Assembly (NCBI GenBank): GCA_963796915.1
Contig: CAWCNI010000002.1
Location: 124,001 to 188,000 of the forward strand
Direction: 5' to 3'
From: JAENWD01 sp963796915
GTDB taxonomy: Bacteria > Acidobacteriota > Vicinamibacteria > Vicinamibacterales > JAENWD01
DNA length: 64,000 nucleotides
Of this stretch, positions 11,154-19,969 are shown in pieces. The notes below the pieces were generated by a model that saw nothing but the letters and a program-made list of their open reading frames with translations, was not told the DNA's origin and made no database searches. Position numbers and translations under genes: made by a program. Every line of letters starts with the position of its first letter. Positions within the stretch are counted from its first letter, which is position 1.

Positions 11154-12296
11154 ATGCGTAAGTATGCTCGTCGGGCTGCCGTCGTTGCCGCACTGCTGAT
11201 GGTTGCGGGCGTGGTGCGGCTGTCGGCGGAAATCATCGAGCAGGTTCTGGTGAAGGTGAACGGCGAGATCCTCACCAAGACCGACCTCGAACAGCGCCAG
11301 GTCATGGCGCTGCGTGCCAAGGGCATCCAGCCTGCCGACGATGCGGCGTTGAAGAAGGCCGTCGAAAGCATCACGCCGGAGATCGTCTCCGACGCGGTCG
11401 ACGAGATGCTCCTGATTCAGCGTGGCCGCGAGCTTGGCTACAAGTTGAGCGACGAGGAATACGATCGCGTCGTCGGCAACATCCGCAAGGAGAACAAGCT
11501 CGATACCGACGAGGCGTTCCAGGCCGCGCTGAAACAGGAAGGGATGTCGCCTGCCGAGCTGCGCAAGTCGCTCGAGAAGCAGATGCTCATCGCCCGCGTG
11601 ACCCAGAACGAAGTGATGGGGAAGGTCGCTGTCACCGAAGAGGAGGCGCGCAAGTATCACGCCGACCATCTGAAGGATTTCACAGTGCCCGGCACCGTCA
11701 CGCTGCGCGAGATTCTGGTGCGCGTGCCGACCGACGGCAAGGGCGTGAACGTCGCCGCCGACGAGCAGGCGAAGGCAAAGGTCGACGCTGCCCGCAAGCG
11801 CGTCCTCGGTGGAGAGGCCTTCGAGCAGGTGGCAGCCGAGACGTCTGATTCGCCGTCGCGCGCCAACGGCGGCCTGATCGGACCGCTCAACATCAGCGAG
11901 CTCACGCCCGCGTTCAGGACCCTGATCGACACGATGAAGGTCGGCGACGTCAGCGATGTCCTGCGCGGCCAGGGCGGCTACCAGGTGATCAAGCTGGACG
12001 CGCGGACTGCCGATGAAGTGCAGACCGCTGAGAAGGCGCACGACAAGATCGCGGACGCCATCTACGATCAGAAGCGCCAGACCGAGCTGCGCCGCTACCT
12101 CCTGAAGCTGCGCGCGCAGGCCATCATCGAGTGGAAGAACCCCGAGATCAAGAAGGCCTGGGAGACGTTTGTCGCGTCCGAGCCGGCGCCGCCGCCGGAC
12201 GCGATGGCCCCGCCGACCGGCGCACCCGCGTCGAACGACAAGTCGGACAAGGCAGCGCCGCCCAAGCCGGCGAAGCCGACCAAGCCGACACCGTGA
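11154..12296 (+). CDS. SurA-like periplasmic chaperone / peptidyl-prolyl isomerase
   Basis: A 380-residue exported protein. An N-terminal signal sequence (MRKYARRAAVVAALLMVAGVVRLSA) is followed by a SurA N-terminal domain (VLVKVNGEILTKTDLEQRQ, typical of SurA/PrsA). A single parvulin-type PpiC domain spans about residues 180-280 (TLREILVRVP to GDVSDVLRGQGGYQVIKL). The tail is Pro/Lys/Ala-rich. It likely assists folding of outer-membrane proteins in the periplasm. ATG at 11154 is chosen because GAAGG lies eight bases upstream; a TTG 15 bases earlier is possible. It starts 34 bases after mfd. Confidence 0.88.
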   Translation: MRKYARRAAVVAALLMVAGVVRLSAEIIEQVLVKVNGEILTKTDLEQRQVMALRAKGIQPADDAALKKAVESITPEIVSDAVDEMLLIQRGRELGYKLSDEEYDRVVGNIRKENKLDTDEAFQAALKQEGMSPAELRKSLEKQMLIARVTQNEVMGKVAVTEEEARKYHADHLKDFTVPGTVTLREILVRVPTDGKGVNVAADEQAKAKVDAARKRVLGGEAFEQVAAETSDSPSRANGGLIGPLNISELTPAFRTLIDTMKVGDVSDVLRGQGGYQVIKLDARTADEVQTAEKAHDKIADAIYDQKRQTELRRYLLKLRAQAIIEWKNPEIKKAWETFVASEPAPPPDAMAPPTGAPASNDKSDKAAPPKPAKPTKPTP

Positions 12297-12339
12297 CACG
12301 AAGCCGGTCCCGCGCCAGGGGCGCACGCCAGCGGAAACG

Positions 12340-12876
12340 ATGAGCGAGCCTTTACCCCCAACGCCGGCATCGGCACACTCCCCGGATCCCGCGCGGTGGT
12401 ACGCCGTCTGGACCAGGAGCCGGCACGAGCAAGTCGTCCGCACACAGCTCGACGACAGGGGCATCGCCGCGTTCCTGCCGACGATCTCGCGGTGGAGCCG
12501 GTGGAAGGATCGCAAGAAGCAGATCGAGGTGCCGCTGTTTCCGGGCTACGTGTTCGCACGATTCCCGGCGGGGGAACGGCTGGCCGTCCTGAAGTGCAGC
12601 GGCGTCGCGTCCATCGTGTCGTTCAACGGAGAGCCTGCCGCGGTGCCCGATCATGAGATCGAGAGCATCAGGACCGTGCTGGCCAGCACGCTGCCGTACG
12701 ATCCGTGCCCGACGATCAAGACAGGCGCGCTCGTCGAGGTCTCTCACGGCCCGCTCAAGGGTGTGATCGGTCGATTGACGCGGAAGGGCTCGCAGGCAAG
12801 GCTGGTCCTTTCGGTGGACTTGATCGGGCAGGCTGTCAGCGTGCAGGTGGACGCGGCGGACGTCAAAGCGAGGTAG
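12340..12876 (+). CDS. Specialised NusG paralogue (UpxY/LoaP/RfaH-type antiterminator)
   Basis: A 178-residue transcription elongation factor relative. The NGN domain begins RWYAVWTRSRHEQVVRTQLDDRG, and the KOW domain GALVEVSHGPLKGVIGRL lies near residues 125-142. The NGN sequence (WYAVWTRSRHE, FPGYVFARF) is typical of the specialised paralogues that travel with long exopolysaccharide operons. In those cases they allow RNA polymerase to pass internal terminators. There is no adjacent secE or ribosomal protein operon, which argues against housekeeping nusG. A large exopolysaccharide operon at 23-47 kb is a natural target, although the factor is encoded far from it. Confidence 0.82.
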   Translation: MSEPLPPTPASAHSPDPARWYAVWTRSRHEQVVRTQLDDRGIAAFLPTISRWSRWKDRKKQIEVPLFPGYVFARFPAGERLAVLKCSGVASIVSFNGEPAAVPDHEIESIRTVLASTLPYDPCPTIKTGALVEVSHGPLKGVIGRLTRKGSQARLVLSVDLIGQAVSVQVDAADVKAR

Positions 12877-12882
12877 CCAGGC

Positions 12883-13981
12883 GTGAAAATCCGTGACATC
12901 GAGTTGCCGTCGCCGTTTGCCGTCGCGCCCATGGCGGGCATGACGGACACGGCGTTCCGGCGGCTGGTCAAACGGCATGGCGGATGCGGCCTGGTGGTCA
13001 CCGAGATGGTGAGCGCCGAGGGCCTGGTGCGCGGCATCGATCGCACGCTCGAGTACGCCGAATACACGGAAGAAGAGCGCCCGATCTCCATTCAGATTTT
13101 CGGCGGCGACCCCGACAAGATGGCGGCGGCGGCCCAGGTCGTGGAAGGCCTCGGCGCCGACGTCGTGGACGTGAACATGGGCTGCCCGGTGCCCAAGATC
13201 GCGAAGCACAACGCGGGCTGCAGCCTGATGCGCGAGCCGGCGCACGCCGCGTCGGTCATTGCCGCCATGACGCGCGCCGTGAAGATCCCCGTGACGGTCA
13301 AGATGCGCGCGGGATGGAACGACAACGAGAAGAACGCTCCCGTGCTGGCGAAGATGGTGGAGCAGGCAGGCGCCGCGGCGATTGCCGTTCACGGCCGCAC
13401 GGCCGCGCAGTCGGTACTCGGGCAGCAGCGACTGGTCGTTCATCTCCGGCGTCGCCGAGTCCGTCGGCATCCCGGTCTTCGGCAGCGGCGACATCGTCGA
13501 GGCGGAAGACGCGATCGCGAGGCTGGCGTCGACGGCGGTCAGCGGCGTGCTCGTCGGACGCGGCGTGCTCAGAAACCCGTGGATTCTGGCGCAGGCCGCC
13601 GACTTGATGGCCGGACGCCCGGCTCGCACGGTGAGCCCGGACGAACGCGGCCGCTTTCTCCTCGAGTACATCGACCTCCTGCTGCACGACGACGCCCAGG
13701 AAGCTGCCGGTTTCCGGCACGTCGCGTCCAGCCAGCCCGGAAGCAACCCGTCTCAGGCCGACCGCATCGCGCGCGGCCGCGATCGCTGGGTGATCAACAA
13801 GGTGCGGGCGCTGGGATCGTGGTACACGAAGGGCTTCGACAACGGCTCGCACCTGCGAACCGCCATCAATCACTGCGACTCGATTGCCGCGCTGCGCGAC
13901 CTCATCTTCGCGTTCTTCATCGAGCCGGGAGAACGGGAACGGCTGGTGAACGACCAGGCCGCTGGCGTGACGACGGCCTGA
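12883..13981 (+). CDS. dusB: tRNA-dihydrouridine synthase (DusB-like), interrupted by an apparent one-base insertion
   Basis: FMN enzyme that reduces uridines in tRNA. From GTG at 12883 the protein reads PFAVAPMAGMTDTAFRRL, VTEMVSAEGL, the active-site NMGCPVPKI and the FMN-phosphate region VHGRTAAQ. The expected continuation (RYSGSSDWSFI, then GIPVFGSGDI and GVLVGRGVLRNPWI) lies in the next forward frame from 13412. Dropping one base near 13411 joins both halves into about 365 residues, a plausible length. Either the assembly has an extra T there or the gene is freshly frameshifted. Everything else, including the catalytic Cys, is intact, which favours sequence error. Confidence 0.85.
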
Positions 13982-13984
13982 CGA

Positions 13985-15298
13985 TCAGCGGCGACCGGTC
14001 AGGCGGCTGCCGAGCAGCGGCGGACGCGTCAGGAAATACTCGAACGGCCCGACGAGAATCAGCGTGAGCAGCGTGGCCGGGCGACGGTCCGGAAGCGCGT
14101 CGCCGGACAACAGCAGGGCCGAGGTCGCGACGATGCCGCTGCCGAAGCCAATCACTCCAAGCACCAGCAGCAGATCCTTCGGGGCGAGCACGCCGAGTGG
14201 CAATGCGGCGGCGAGCAGCACCAGCGCCAGCAGCTCCAGCCACGGCGCGGCGATCAGCGTGACCACGTACGCCGGGTAGTCGACGAGCCCCAGCCGTCCA
14301 AGCCGATAGTTGAAGGCCATCGCGCGATGGGCCCAGACGACGGACCACGGCACAAATCCGCGGCGAACGCCGATCGCACCCGGCGACGCGACCCGGACGG
14401 CCCCGACCGGAGTGCCGAGGTGGAGCAGGCGGTATCGATCGCGATTGCCGCCGAAATGCCGGTGCACGCGGAAGGTCATGTCGGCGTGAATGGCCGCCGG
14501 TGCCTGCGAAAAGCCGCCGACTTCCACGATGACATCGCGCCGCCAGATGCGGAACCCCTGATAACCGCCAGGCGGCAGGTCGAGGCGCCGGCGGGCGATG
14601 GTCAGCAGCCGCATCCGCGCGGCAGCGAGGCACGTGAGCGCGTCCCCGATTCCGAACGACGCCGGCCGACCGGCGCCCGCGTCGACAGCCGGCCGCAGGC
14701 TGGTCGAGATCCCGACGACGTGGGCGGGGTCCTCTATCGCCGCCTGCATCGCTTCGAGCAGACCGTCGCGGTCGTAATCGGTGTCTGGCTCGGCGACGCA
14801 CACGTATCGATAACGCGCGAGGTTGACGCCGCAGTTGAGCGCGTCCCCGTCGGGGCCGCCCGGAGTCTCCGCGACCAGCAGCCGCGGCTGTGAGCCGCTT
14901 CGGTAGATGACGCCGGGATTTGCTGTGCGCAGCGTGCGTCGGAAGAACAGCTCGCAGGGGTTGAGGTCGAACTCCCGGCGGAGCACGTCGAGCGCGGCTC
15001 GACTGCCGTTGGTGATGACGATCAGCTCGGCCTCGGGATAGCGGATGGCCAGCAGCCGGTGCACGGACGCCACTGGATCGACGGTGTTCTCTGACAGCGT
15101 GACAATCAAGCTGACGGGGATGGTGAAGCGGGACGTGGCCAGCACACGATCGTCAGCCGGGCGGTAGCGAAGCCGGCGGCGCTTGTTCACGGTGTGGACG
15201 GTCTGGAACAGAAGCCAGGGCGCGCCGACGCCGTAGCCGATCAGCAACACCAGCGTACCGAATAGCGCAGCCCAGGCCAGCGCCGGCAGGGCGATCAC
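13985..15298 (-). CDS. Membrane glycosyltransferase, GT2-like
   Basis: A 437-residue protein with an N-terminal membrane segment (ALPALAWAALFGTLVLLIGYG), a cytoplasmic GT-A-like catalytic region and two to four hydrophobic helices at the C-terminus. The central region contains ALNCGVNLARYRYVCVAEPDTDY, where the acidic cluster EPDTD takes the place of the metal-binding DXD. The PGGYQGFRIWRR motif resembles the (Q/R)XXRW region of processive glycosyltransferases. GTG at 15298 overlaps the upstream HEAT gene stop (GTGA). Polymer or lipid product unknown. The gene is convergent with dusB, with only three bases between stops. Confidence 0.75.
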   Translation of the reverse strand: MIALPALAWAALFGTLVLLIGYGVGAPWLLFQTVHTVNKRRRLRYRPADDRVLATSRFTIPVSLIVTLSENTVDPVASVHRLLAIRYPEAELIVITNGSRAALDVLRREFDLNPCELFFRRTLRTANPGVIYRSGSQPRLLVAETPGGPDGDALNCGVNLARYRYVCVAEPDTDYDRDGLLEAMQAAIEDPAHVVGISTSLRPAVDAGAGRPASFGIGDALTCLAAARMRLLTIARRRLDLPPGGYQGFRIWRRDVIVEVGGFSQAPAAIHADMTFRVHRHFGGNRDRYRLLHLGTPVGAVRVASPGAIGVRRGFVPWSVVWAHRAMAFNYRLGRLGLVDYPAYVVTLIAAPWLELLALVLLAAALPLGVLAPKDLLLVLGVIGFGSGIVATSALLLSGDALPDRRPATLLTLILVGPFEYFLTRPPLLGSRLTGRR

Positions 15299-16542
15299 AG
15301 CCGGACCTCCGTTGGCTCGAGCCCGAGGGTGGTCAGCAATCGGCGAACCCGCTGCTGTGCGTCTGCATCGACGCGCTCGAGCAGCGCATCGGTCATTCGT
15401 GTGCCGCCCGCAGCCGCGATCTTCCGGAGCATCTCGAGCTTCGCCGGGCTCGGGCGCGACGTCGCCGCTTCCAGGACGATCAGGCTGTCCAGCACCCCGA
15501 TGTTCTGCAGGACCTCGGCCGCTCCGTTTCTGGCAAATGCGTCTTCGTGATCCAGATACGGGACCAGTGCCGTCCAGATTTCTTCGCCCATCGCCTGGAG
15601 TGACTCGCGCGCCGCCAGCCTGACCCACCATTCGGCATCTGCCAGCAGCGGCGTGATCTCTTCAGCGGCATCAGGGCCTGCCGCGTCGGCCAGGGCCCTC
15701 ACCGCGTGCGCGCGCACGTACCAGACGGCGTCGGCCATCAACGCCCGCGCGGCAGGAATCGCCGGTGACGGCGCCATTCGCGCCAGGCTCGTAATCGCGG
15801 CCTTGCGGACAAGCGGCGCCGTGTCCATGGTGAGCGCGACGAGATCGCCCTCGATGCCGGGCGCCGCGTGCCGGGAGATGAGCGTCGCGCCCCAATAGCG
15901 AATGGTGGTGTCGGGATGGTGGAGCAACGGGCGCAGCAGGTCTGCCATCGGCAGCGGGATCTGGTCGATGTAGGTCGCGACGCGTGAGGCCGCGTACTTC
16001 GACGCCTTCAACCCGTCGATCAGGGCTGCTGCCGCATCGAGCTGGGGAATCCGCCCGAGCGCCGCGAGACTCGCGCCGACGATCTCCTGATCGCCGTCGT
16101 CCAGTGTGCGCCGCAGCAGGGCGACAAGAGGCCCGGGCGTGGATGCGGACGCGAGCAGGTGCATCGCCGCGATGCGACGCCAGTTCTGCGACGGCGGCGC
16201 TGACGCGACGACGAGACGTTCGAGGTGGCTGCGCCCGATTCTTGCGACGGCGGCGTTGGCCAGGCCGGGAGTCGCCTGCGCGGTGCCATCGGCCGTCAGC
16301 GACAGCACGACGTCGACGCTGGAGGCGGCGAGCAGAGCCTGAAGGTCGCCGGGGGCGGGATCGGCGGTGCCGGCCGCTGAAAGCGCCGCCAGTGCCGACC
16401 GCGCCTCGCGCAGCGCGTCTGCCCGGCGGGCGCTACGGACGGCAGTGACGAAGAAATGGAGACTCGCGCCGATCCAGGTCGCCAGGATGGCGAGGAACAG
16501 GGGCCAGAGCAGGAGCGTGAAGATCTGGGGAGGCGCGATCAC
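15295..16542 (-). CDS. Membrane-anchored HEAT-repeat protein
   Basis: The 415-residue protein has one N-terminal transmembrane helix (about residues 8-30). A long helical solenoid follows, with recurring blocks such as LVALLRRTLDDGDQEIVGASLAALGR, LLHHPDTTIRYWGATLISRHA and YLDHEDAFARNGAAEVLQNIG. These are HEAT/PBS-lyase-like repeats used for protein docking. It overlaps the downstream glycosyltransferase by four bases. A scaffold role for that enzyme at the inner membrane is a reasonable inference. No catalytic motif is visible. Confidence 0.75.
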   Translation of the reverse strand: MIAPPQIFTLLLWPLFLAILATWIGASLHFFVTAVRSARRADALREARSALAALSAAGTADPAPGDLQALLAASSVDVVLSLTADGTAQATPGLANAAVARIGRSHLERLVVASAPPSQNWRRIAAMHLLASASTPGPLVALLRRTLDDGDQEIVGASLAALGRIPQLDAAAALIDGLKASKYAASRVATYIDQIPLPMADLLRPLLHHPDTTIRYWGATLISRHAAPGIEGDLVALTMDTAPLVRKAAITSLARMAPSPAIPAARALMADAVWYVRAHAVRALADAAGPDAAEEITPLLADAEWWVRLAARESLQAMGEEIWTALVPYLDHEDAFARNGAAEVLQNIGVLDSLIVLEAATSRPSPAKLEMLRKIAAAGGTRMTDALLERVDADAQQRVRRLLTTLGLEPTEVRL

Positions 16543-16587
16543 AGCTCGATCCGGATCTCGGCCGGCCGGGCGTGCAGCGATAGTGGG

Positions 16588-17121
16588 TCAGCGGACCAAT
16601 TGCCCCGAAACCCTGTAGTTGTGAGCCACGACGATGGCCGTCGCGCTGTTGACCACGATCATCGACATGATGGCGGCGGTGCGATTGCCGCGCTTCCACA
16701 TCCGCTCGGCCATCCAGATGGTGCTGGCGGCGACGCCGGCCTTCACCGCGACCATCGCGCCGGGGTGGCCGGACGCTGTCTGCAGCAGCGGATTCGCTTC
16801 GTGCGCGCCGTGCGAGATCGCCTGGAACGTCGAGTGCGCGTCCATCGCCTGGAGCGCCCCCTGCATCACGTAGAGCGCGGGGAGTGACGCCGGACGCCCT
16901 GACGTCGTCGGGTACGGCCGGGTGAATGTCGGGGTCGCTGCCGGCGTAGCGGCTGCCGCGGCGACTGTCACCGCCGGGATCGGCACGAGAGGGGCCGTTG
17001 AAAACAACACGGTGCTCGACAGCGTGTTTGCCGCGATCAAATCCTGCGCGGCGGCCGGGCCCTGCGCGGCAAGCAGCATCAGCAACGCGCCGGCAAGAAC
17101 ACTGGGAAGCGAGCGGACCAT
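16588..17121 (-). CDS. DUF5658-like small membrane protein, paralogue 1
   Basis: 177 residues, start ATG at 17121 (MVRSLPSVLAGALLML), with a signal peptide or first membrane helix and an Ala/Pro/Thr linker. A conserved C-terminal half then carries LQAMDAHSTFQAI, EANPLL and a last hydrophobic stretch ending VVAHNYRV. The same motif set (LQxxDAxST, E(A/S)NP, HNY or SNY end) recurs in the genes at 51799 and 52459, so the three are paralogues. The pattern resembles DUF5658, whose function is unknown. It lies 45 bases upstream of the HEAT gene but has its own 249-base leader. Confidence 0.65.
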   Translation of the reverse strand: MVRSLPSVLAGALLMLLAAQGPAAAQDLIAANTLSSTVLFSTAPLVPIPAVTVAAAAATPAATPTFTRPYPTTSGRPASLPALYVMQGALQAMDAHSTFQAISHGAHEANPLLQTASGHPGAMVAVKAGVAASTIWMAERMWKRGNRTAAIMSMIVVNSATAIVVAHNYRVSGQLVR

Positions 17122-17370
17122 AACGAGCACCTCTCCGGAAGTCGCGACGCACTCGGAGGCCACAGGAAGGGCCGGAGCGCGCGCGAGCGACGCCGGACGA
17201 GAGCGCAAGGCAGGTGCCCGCGCGCGAGTTTCAACAAATGTGTTACCGGACAGCGAGTTAGCTGAATTCGGATCGGAGAGTCGCGGGCGGGGCGATCACA
17301 AATCTGTCAGGTCGGATCTCAATCCTGTGCCGGCGCCGACGTTCTGACGACAGCCGGCCGGCGAATCGGA

Positions 17371-18102
17371 TCAGGCCCGTGCGCGCTGTTGCTCGCCCGA
17401 TCGCAGGCCGAGCAACCGCCGGAGGCGGCTGACGAGCGAGGTGCCGCCGGCGCCGGGGTTGTCCGCCTCCACGAGCAGTTCGAGGCACGCCGCAACCGTC
17501 GGGACACCGCCGATGCCAAGCTTGCGGGCGCTGGCCGGCACGGCTCCCTGCTCCCCACGCCAGATGAGAATCGCGCGCGCCCTGGAGTCGATCGCGATGT
17601 CGAGGCAGTTCTCCGGACGATCGTCGACGACGACGTCCAGGTTCAGCGAGGCCGCAATCTTTCCGCGTGACGTGGAAACCACGAAGACAGACGGGAGGTC
17701 GAAGCCCTTCCTGCGCAGCCAGCGCTGGCTTTGCAGCTGCACGATGTCGCCGGCACTCGATGGCCGGCTCGTGAGAAAGATCACTTCCCACCGCCGGGCT
17801 CGCGCGGTCTCGCCGAGCTGCTTGACGATGCCGGGCTCAGGCTCGTCGAGCGTCTCCCAGAAGTTCTCGATGCGTTTGACCTCGCTCCACAGCTGCCGCT
17901 CCTGCCTCGACGTCAATGACAGCGAGGACGGCGACACCTCTCCCGGCTCGCGCTCGGCGTCGTCGGCGGCGGGTGACGTGTCGACGACAGGTGGACCGCT
18001 CCGGATCTCGACTGAAGGAAAGAGCTTGCGGGCTTCGCGCACGAGTGCGCCGTTGAGATCGGCCAGGACGCCGTCGAGATCGAAGCCCAGGCGCAGAGAC
18101 AT
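17371..18102 (-). CDS. HAD-superfamily phosphatase, 5'-nucleotidase-like
   Basis: A 243-residue protein opening with FDLDGVLADLN, the HAD motif I (DXDXV) of deoxyribonucleotidase/NagD-like enzymes. It continues with VIFLTSRP (motif II) and DVVVDDRPENCLDIA (motif III/IV Asp pair). A Lys near SRGKIAAS fits the catalytic lysine. An acidic, Ser/Pro-rich insertion at about residues 35-70 separates motif I from the core. The tail ends in an Arg-rich stretch. Substrate is unknown; nucleotide or sugar phosphates are possible. It is separated from both neighbours and may have its own promoter. Confidence 0.75.
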   Translation of the reverse strand: MSLRLGFDLDGVLADLNGALVREARKLFPSVEIRSGPPVVDTSPAADDAEREPGEVSPSSLSLTSRQERQLWSEVKRIENFWETLDEPEPGIVKQLGETARARRWEVIFLTSRPSSAGDIVQLQSQRWLRRKGFDLPSVFVVSTSRGKIAASLNLDVVVDDRPENCLDIAIDSRARAILIWRGEQGAVPASARKLGIGGVPTVAACLELLVEADNPGAGGTSLVSRLRRLLGLRSGEQQRARA

Positions 18103-18197
18103 GGAATCAGTTCCATCCTACGCCATCCGCAGAGCCGCTGCGCGCTTCCTGACCGGCCTCCAAAAGACCCGTGTGCCGCGGCCGCCACGCGCGACGA

Positions 18198-19555
18198 TCA
18201 GTCTCCCGGACGCAGCGGCGCCGTCCTCGCTCCCAGGCGATACATGGCGACGAGCGCCACGGTCCCGCCGATCAACACGTACGACTGCAACAGGTTGGCG
18301 GGCGGTGTGTCGAACGCCAGCAGTGGTTCCCAGAGGGTGCCGGTCAGGAGGATCGCGCCTGCAAAGGTGAGGAGCGTGCCCGTCTCGGCAGTGCGGTGCT
18401 CGAGCGCCATGCCCGCAGCGACCGCGACGACGGGCAGCAGCACGGCGTAGTTGTGATCCCACGCCAGCGGCGCCGCCATCGTGACGCTCAACCCCATGAT
18501 GCCGAAGTCCAGTGTCCCTCTCGAGAAGCGGAGACGCGGCGGCAGTGCCAGCGCCGCCAGCAGGAACATCAGCGAGGTCACGAGCGTGCCCACCAGCACC
18601 GTCGCGTGCACCGCATAATGACCAACGGTCTGGTGCCTGAGTTCGACCGGCAATACGAGACGATTCAGCAGGCCGTTCACGGACTGGTTGGCGTAGAACC
18701 CGGAACCCCGCTGCCCCACGTCCGAGAGCACCGACCAGGTACCTGCAGGTTCTCCGAGAGTCCAAACACCCAGACCGCCGCCGCTACGCCAATCGCGATC
18801 GTCATGCCGATGCCGGCGGCAAACCGCCATTCACGACGAATCAGCCCCCAGAGCAGGAAGAGCGCAAAGTGCGGCTTGATCAGGCACGCGATGCCGACGG
18901 CGACTCCGGCAGCCGCCGGGCGCCTGCACGACCACAGGACCAGCGCCGCGGCGAGCCCGAGGTTCACCAGCGTCTGCGCCTGGCCCAGCAGGTAGTTCAT
19001 CTGAAGCGGAAAGTTGAGCGCCGCGATTCCCGACACCACGAACATCGCGAGGAGGAAGGTGCGATCTGCGCGCGCGACGCCGGCGCCTCTCCAGGCCGAC
19101 ACCAGCCACAACGTGCACGCTGTGAACAGCAGCGTCGCGACCAGTCCGACGCGATTCAGCGCGCGGGCCAGTCCCGCGTCACCAGAGACGATCGGCCGGA
19201 TCGACAGCGGCAGAAGCAGCGAGCTCAGCGGATACAGAAACGGCAACCGCTGATGCTCCGAGAAGTACACGGTCTCGTAGATGGGATGGCCGGCATCCCA
19301 GGCCGCCAGCGCGCGCTCCATTGGCGCCCACGAGTCTGTGTAGGCCTCGTGCGTGACGGCCATGCGGAGGTACTGGAGGGAGTTGGAGAAGCCAGCGTGT
19401 CGAAGCGCGAGGTTGGCGACGAGCAGACTTCCCAGCAGCAACGCCAGGCCGATGACCGGTCGCGGCACGAACCTGAGCCTACGCGAGAAGCCGCGAATAG
19501 GCGAACCGGCGAATGGGGAAGGACGAAAGGCCGTCGAGTGTATCTGCGCCGCCAC
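18198..19555 (-). CDS. GT87/DUF2029-like membrane mannosyltransferase, interrupted by an apparent one-base deletion
   Basis: Polyprenol-dependent glycosyltransferase of the multi-pass GT-C type. The first part has several membrane helices and the motif NYLLGQAQTLVNLGL, with GIACLIKPHFALFLL typical of GT87. It runs into nonsense after LSENLQ near 18745. The conserved continuation GSGFYANQSVNGLLNRL, LAWDHNYAVLLPV and further helices is in another minus-strand frame down to 18198. A missing base at about 18741-18750 would restore one protein of about 450 residues. The start is uncertain: GTG at 19555 is the first codon that avoids the lasso promoter region; longer ATG starts at 19666 and 19714 exist. 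Confidence 0.7.
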
Positions 19556-19595
19556 ACGCGTGACGGGGCTGACGCCACTAATCTGTTTTGATGGC

Positions 19596-19624
19596 TTGAC
19601 TTGCGCGTGGGGGGTTTCTACCCT
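19596..19624 (+). promoter_or_regulatory. Candidate sigma-70-type promoter for the lasso gene set
   Basis: TTGACT at 19596-19601 (5 of 6 to consensus) and TACCCT at 19619-19624 with an ideal 17-base spacer. It lies about 80 bases before the first gene, in the divergent gap with the GT87-like gene. The -10 match is only 3 of 6. Confidence 0.45.
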
Positions 19625-19702
19625 GAACGTGCAGCGTACTATCGTCGCGCCAGTGTCCGGCCGCATCGGCTCACCGGCGCGCGGATGGCAGGAGAGACTC
19701 CC

Positions 19703-19969
19703 GTGAAGTGGCAACTGAATCCCCAGGTGATCTCCCGCCGCCTCGGCCCGTCGTCTGTGCTCGTCAACCTCGACTCGAACGAGATCTACGAGTTGAACTC
19801 CACCGGCGCCCGGGTGGTGGATCTGCTGGTCGCCGGCCTGGACGACGTCGCGGTGCCGGATCAGCTGATGTCGGAGTTCGACGAAGCCGCAGGAACTGTC
19901 CAGTCCGAGGTCAGGCGGCTGTTGAAGGACTTACAAGCCGCCGGGCTGATCCTGCCTCTTCATGCCTGA
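19703..19969 (+). CDS. PqqD-like RiPP recognition element, lasso B1 protein
   Basis: An 88-residue winged-helix RRE protein. Family landmarks are LNPQVISRRLG, the strand SSVLVNLDSNEIYELNSTGARVVDLL and a C-terminal helical half ending LLKDLQAAGLI. Proteins of this kind bind the leader of a ribosomal peptide precursor and present it to the peptidase and cyclase. GTG at 19703 is chosen because AGGAG at 19690-19694 sits eight bases before it; an ATG at 19685 without a ribosome site would add six residues. The stop overlaps the next gene by eight bases. The four genes that follow fix its role as lasso B1. Confidence 0.88.
   Translation: MKWQLNPQVISRRLGPSSVLVNLDSNEIYELNSTGARVVDLLVAGLDDVAVPDQLMSEFDEAAGTVQSEVRRLLKDLQAAGLILPLHA

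Noticed and set aside
12340..12876. Housekeeping nusG
   Set aside because: No secE or ribosomal genes adjacent, and the sequence is closer to specialised paralogues.
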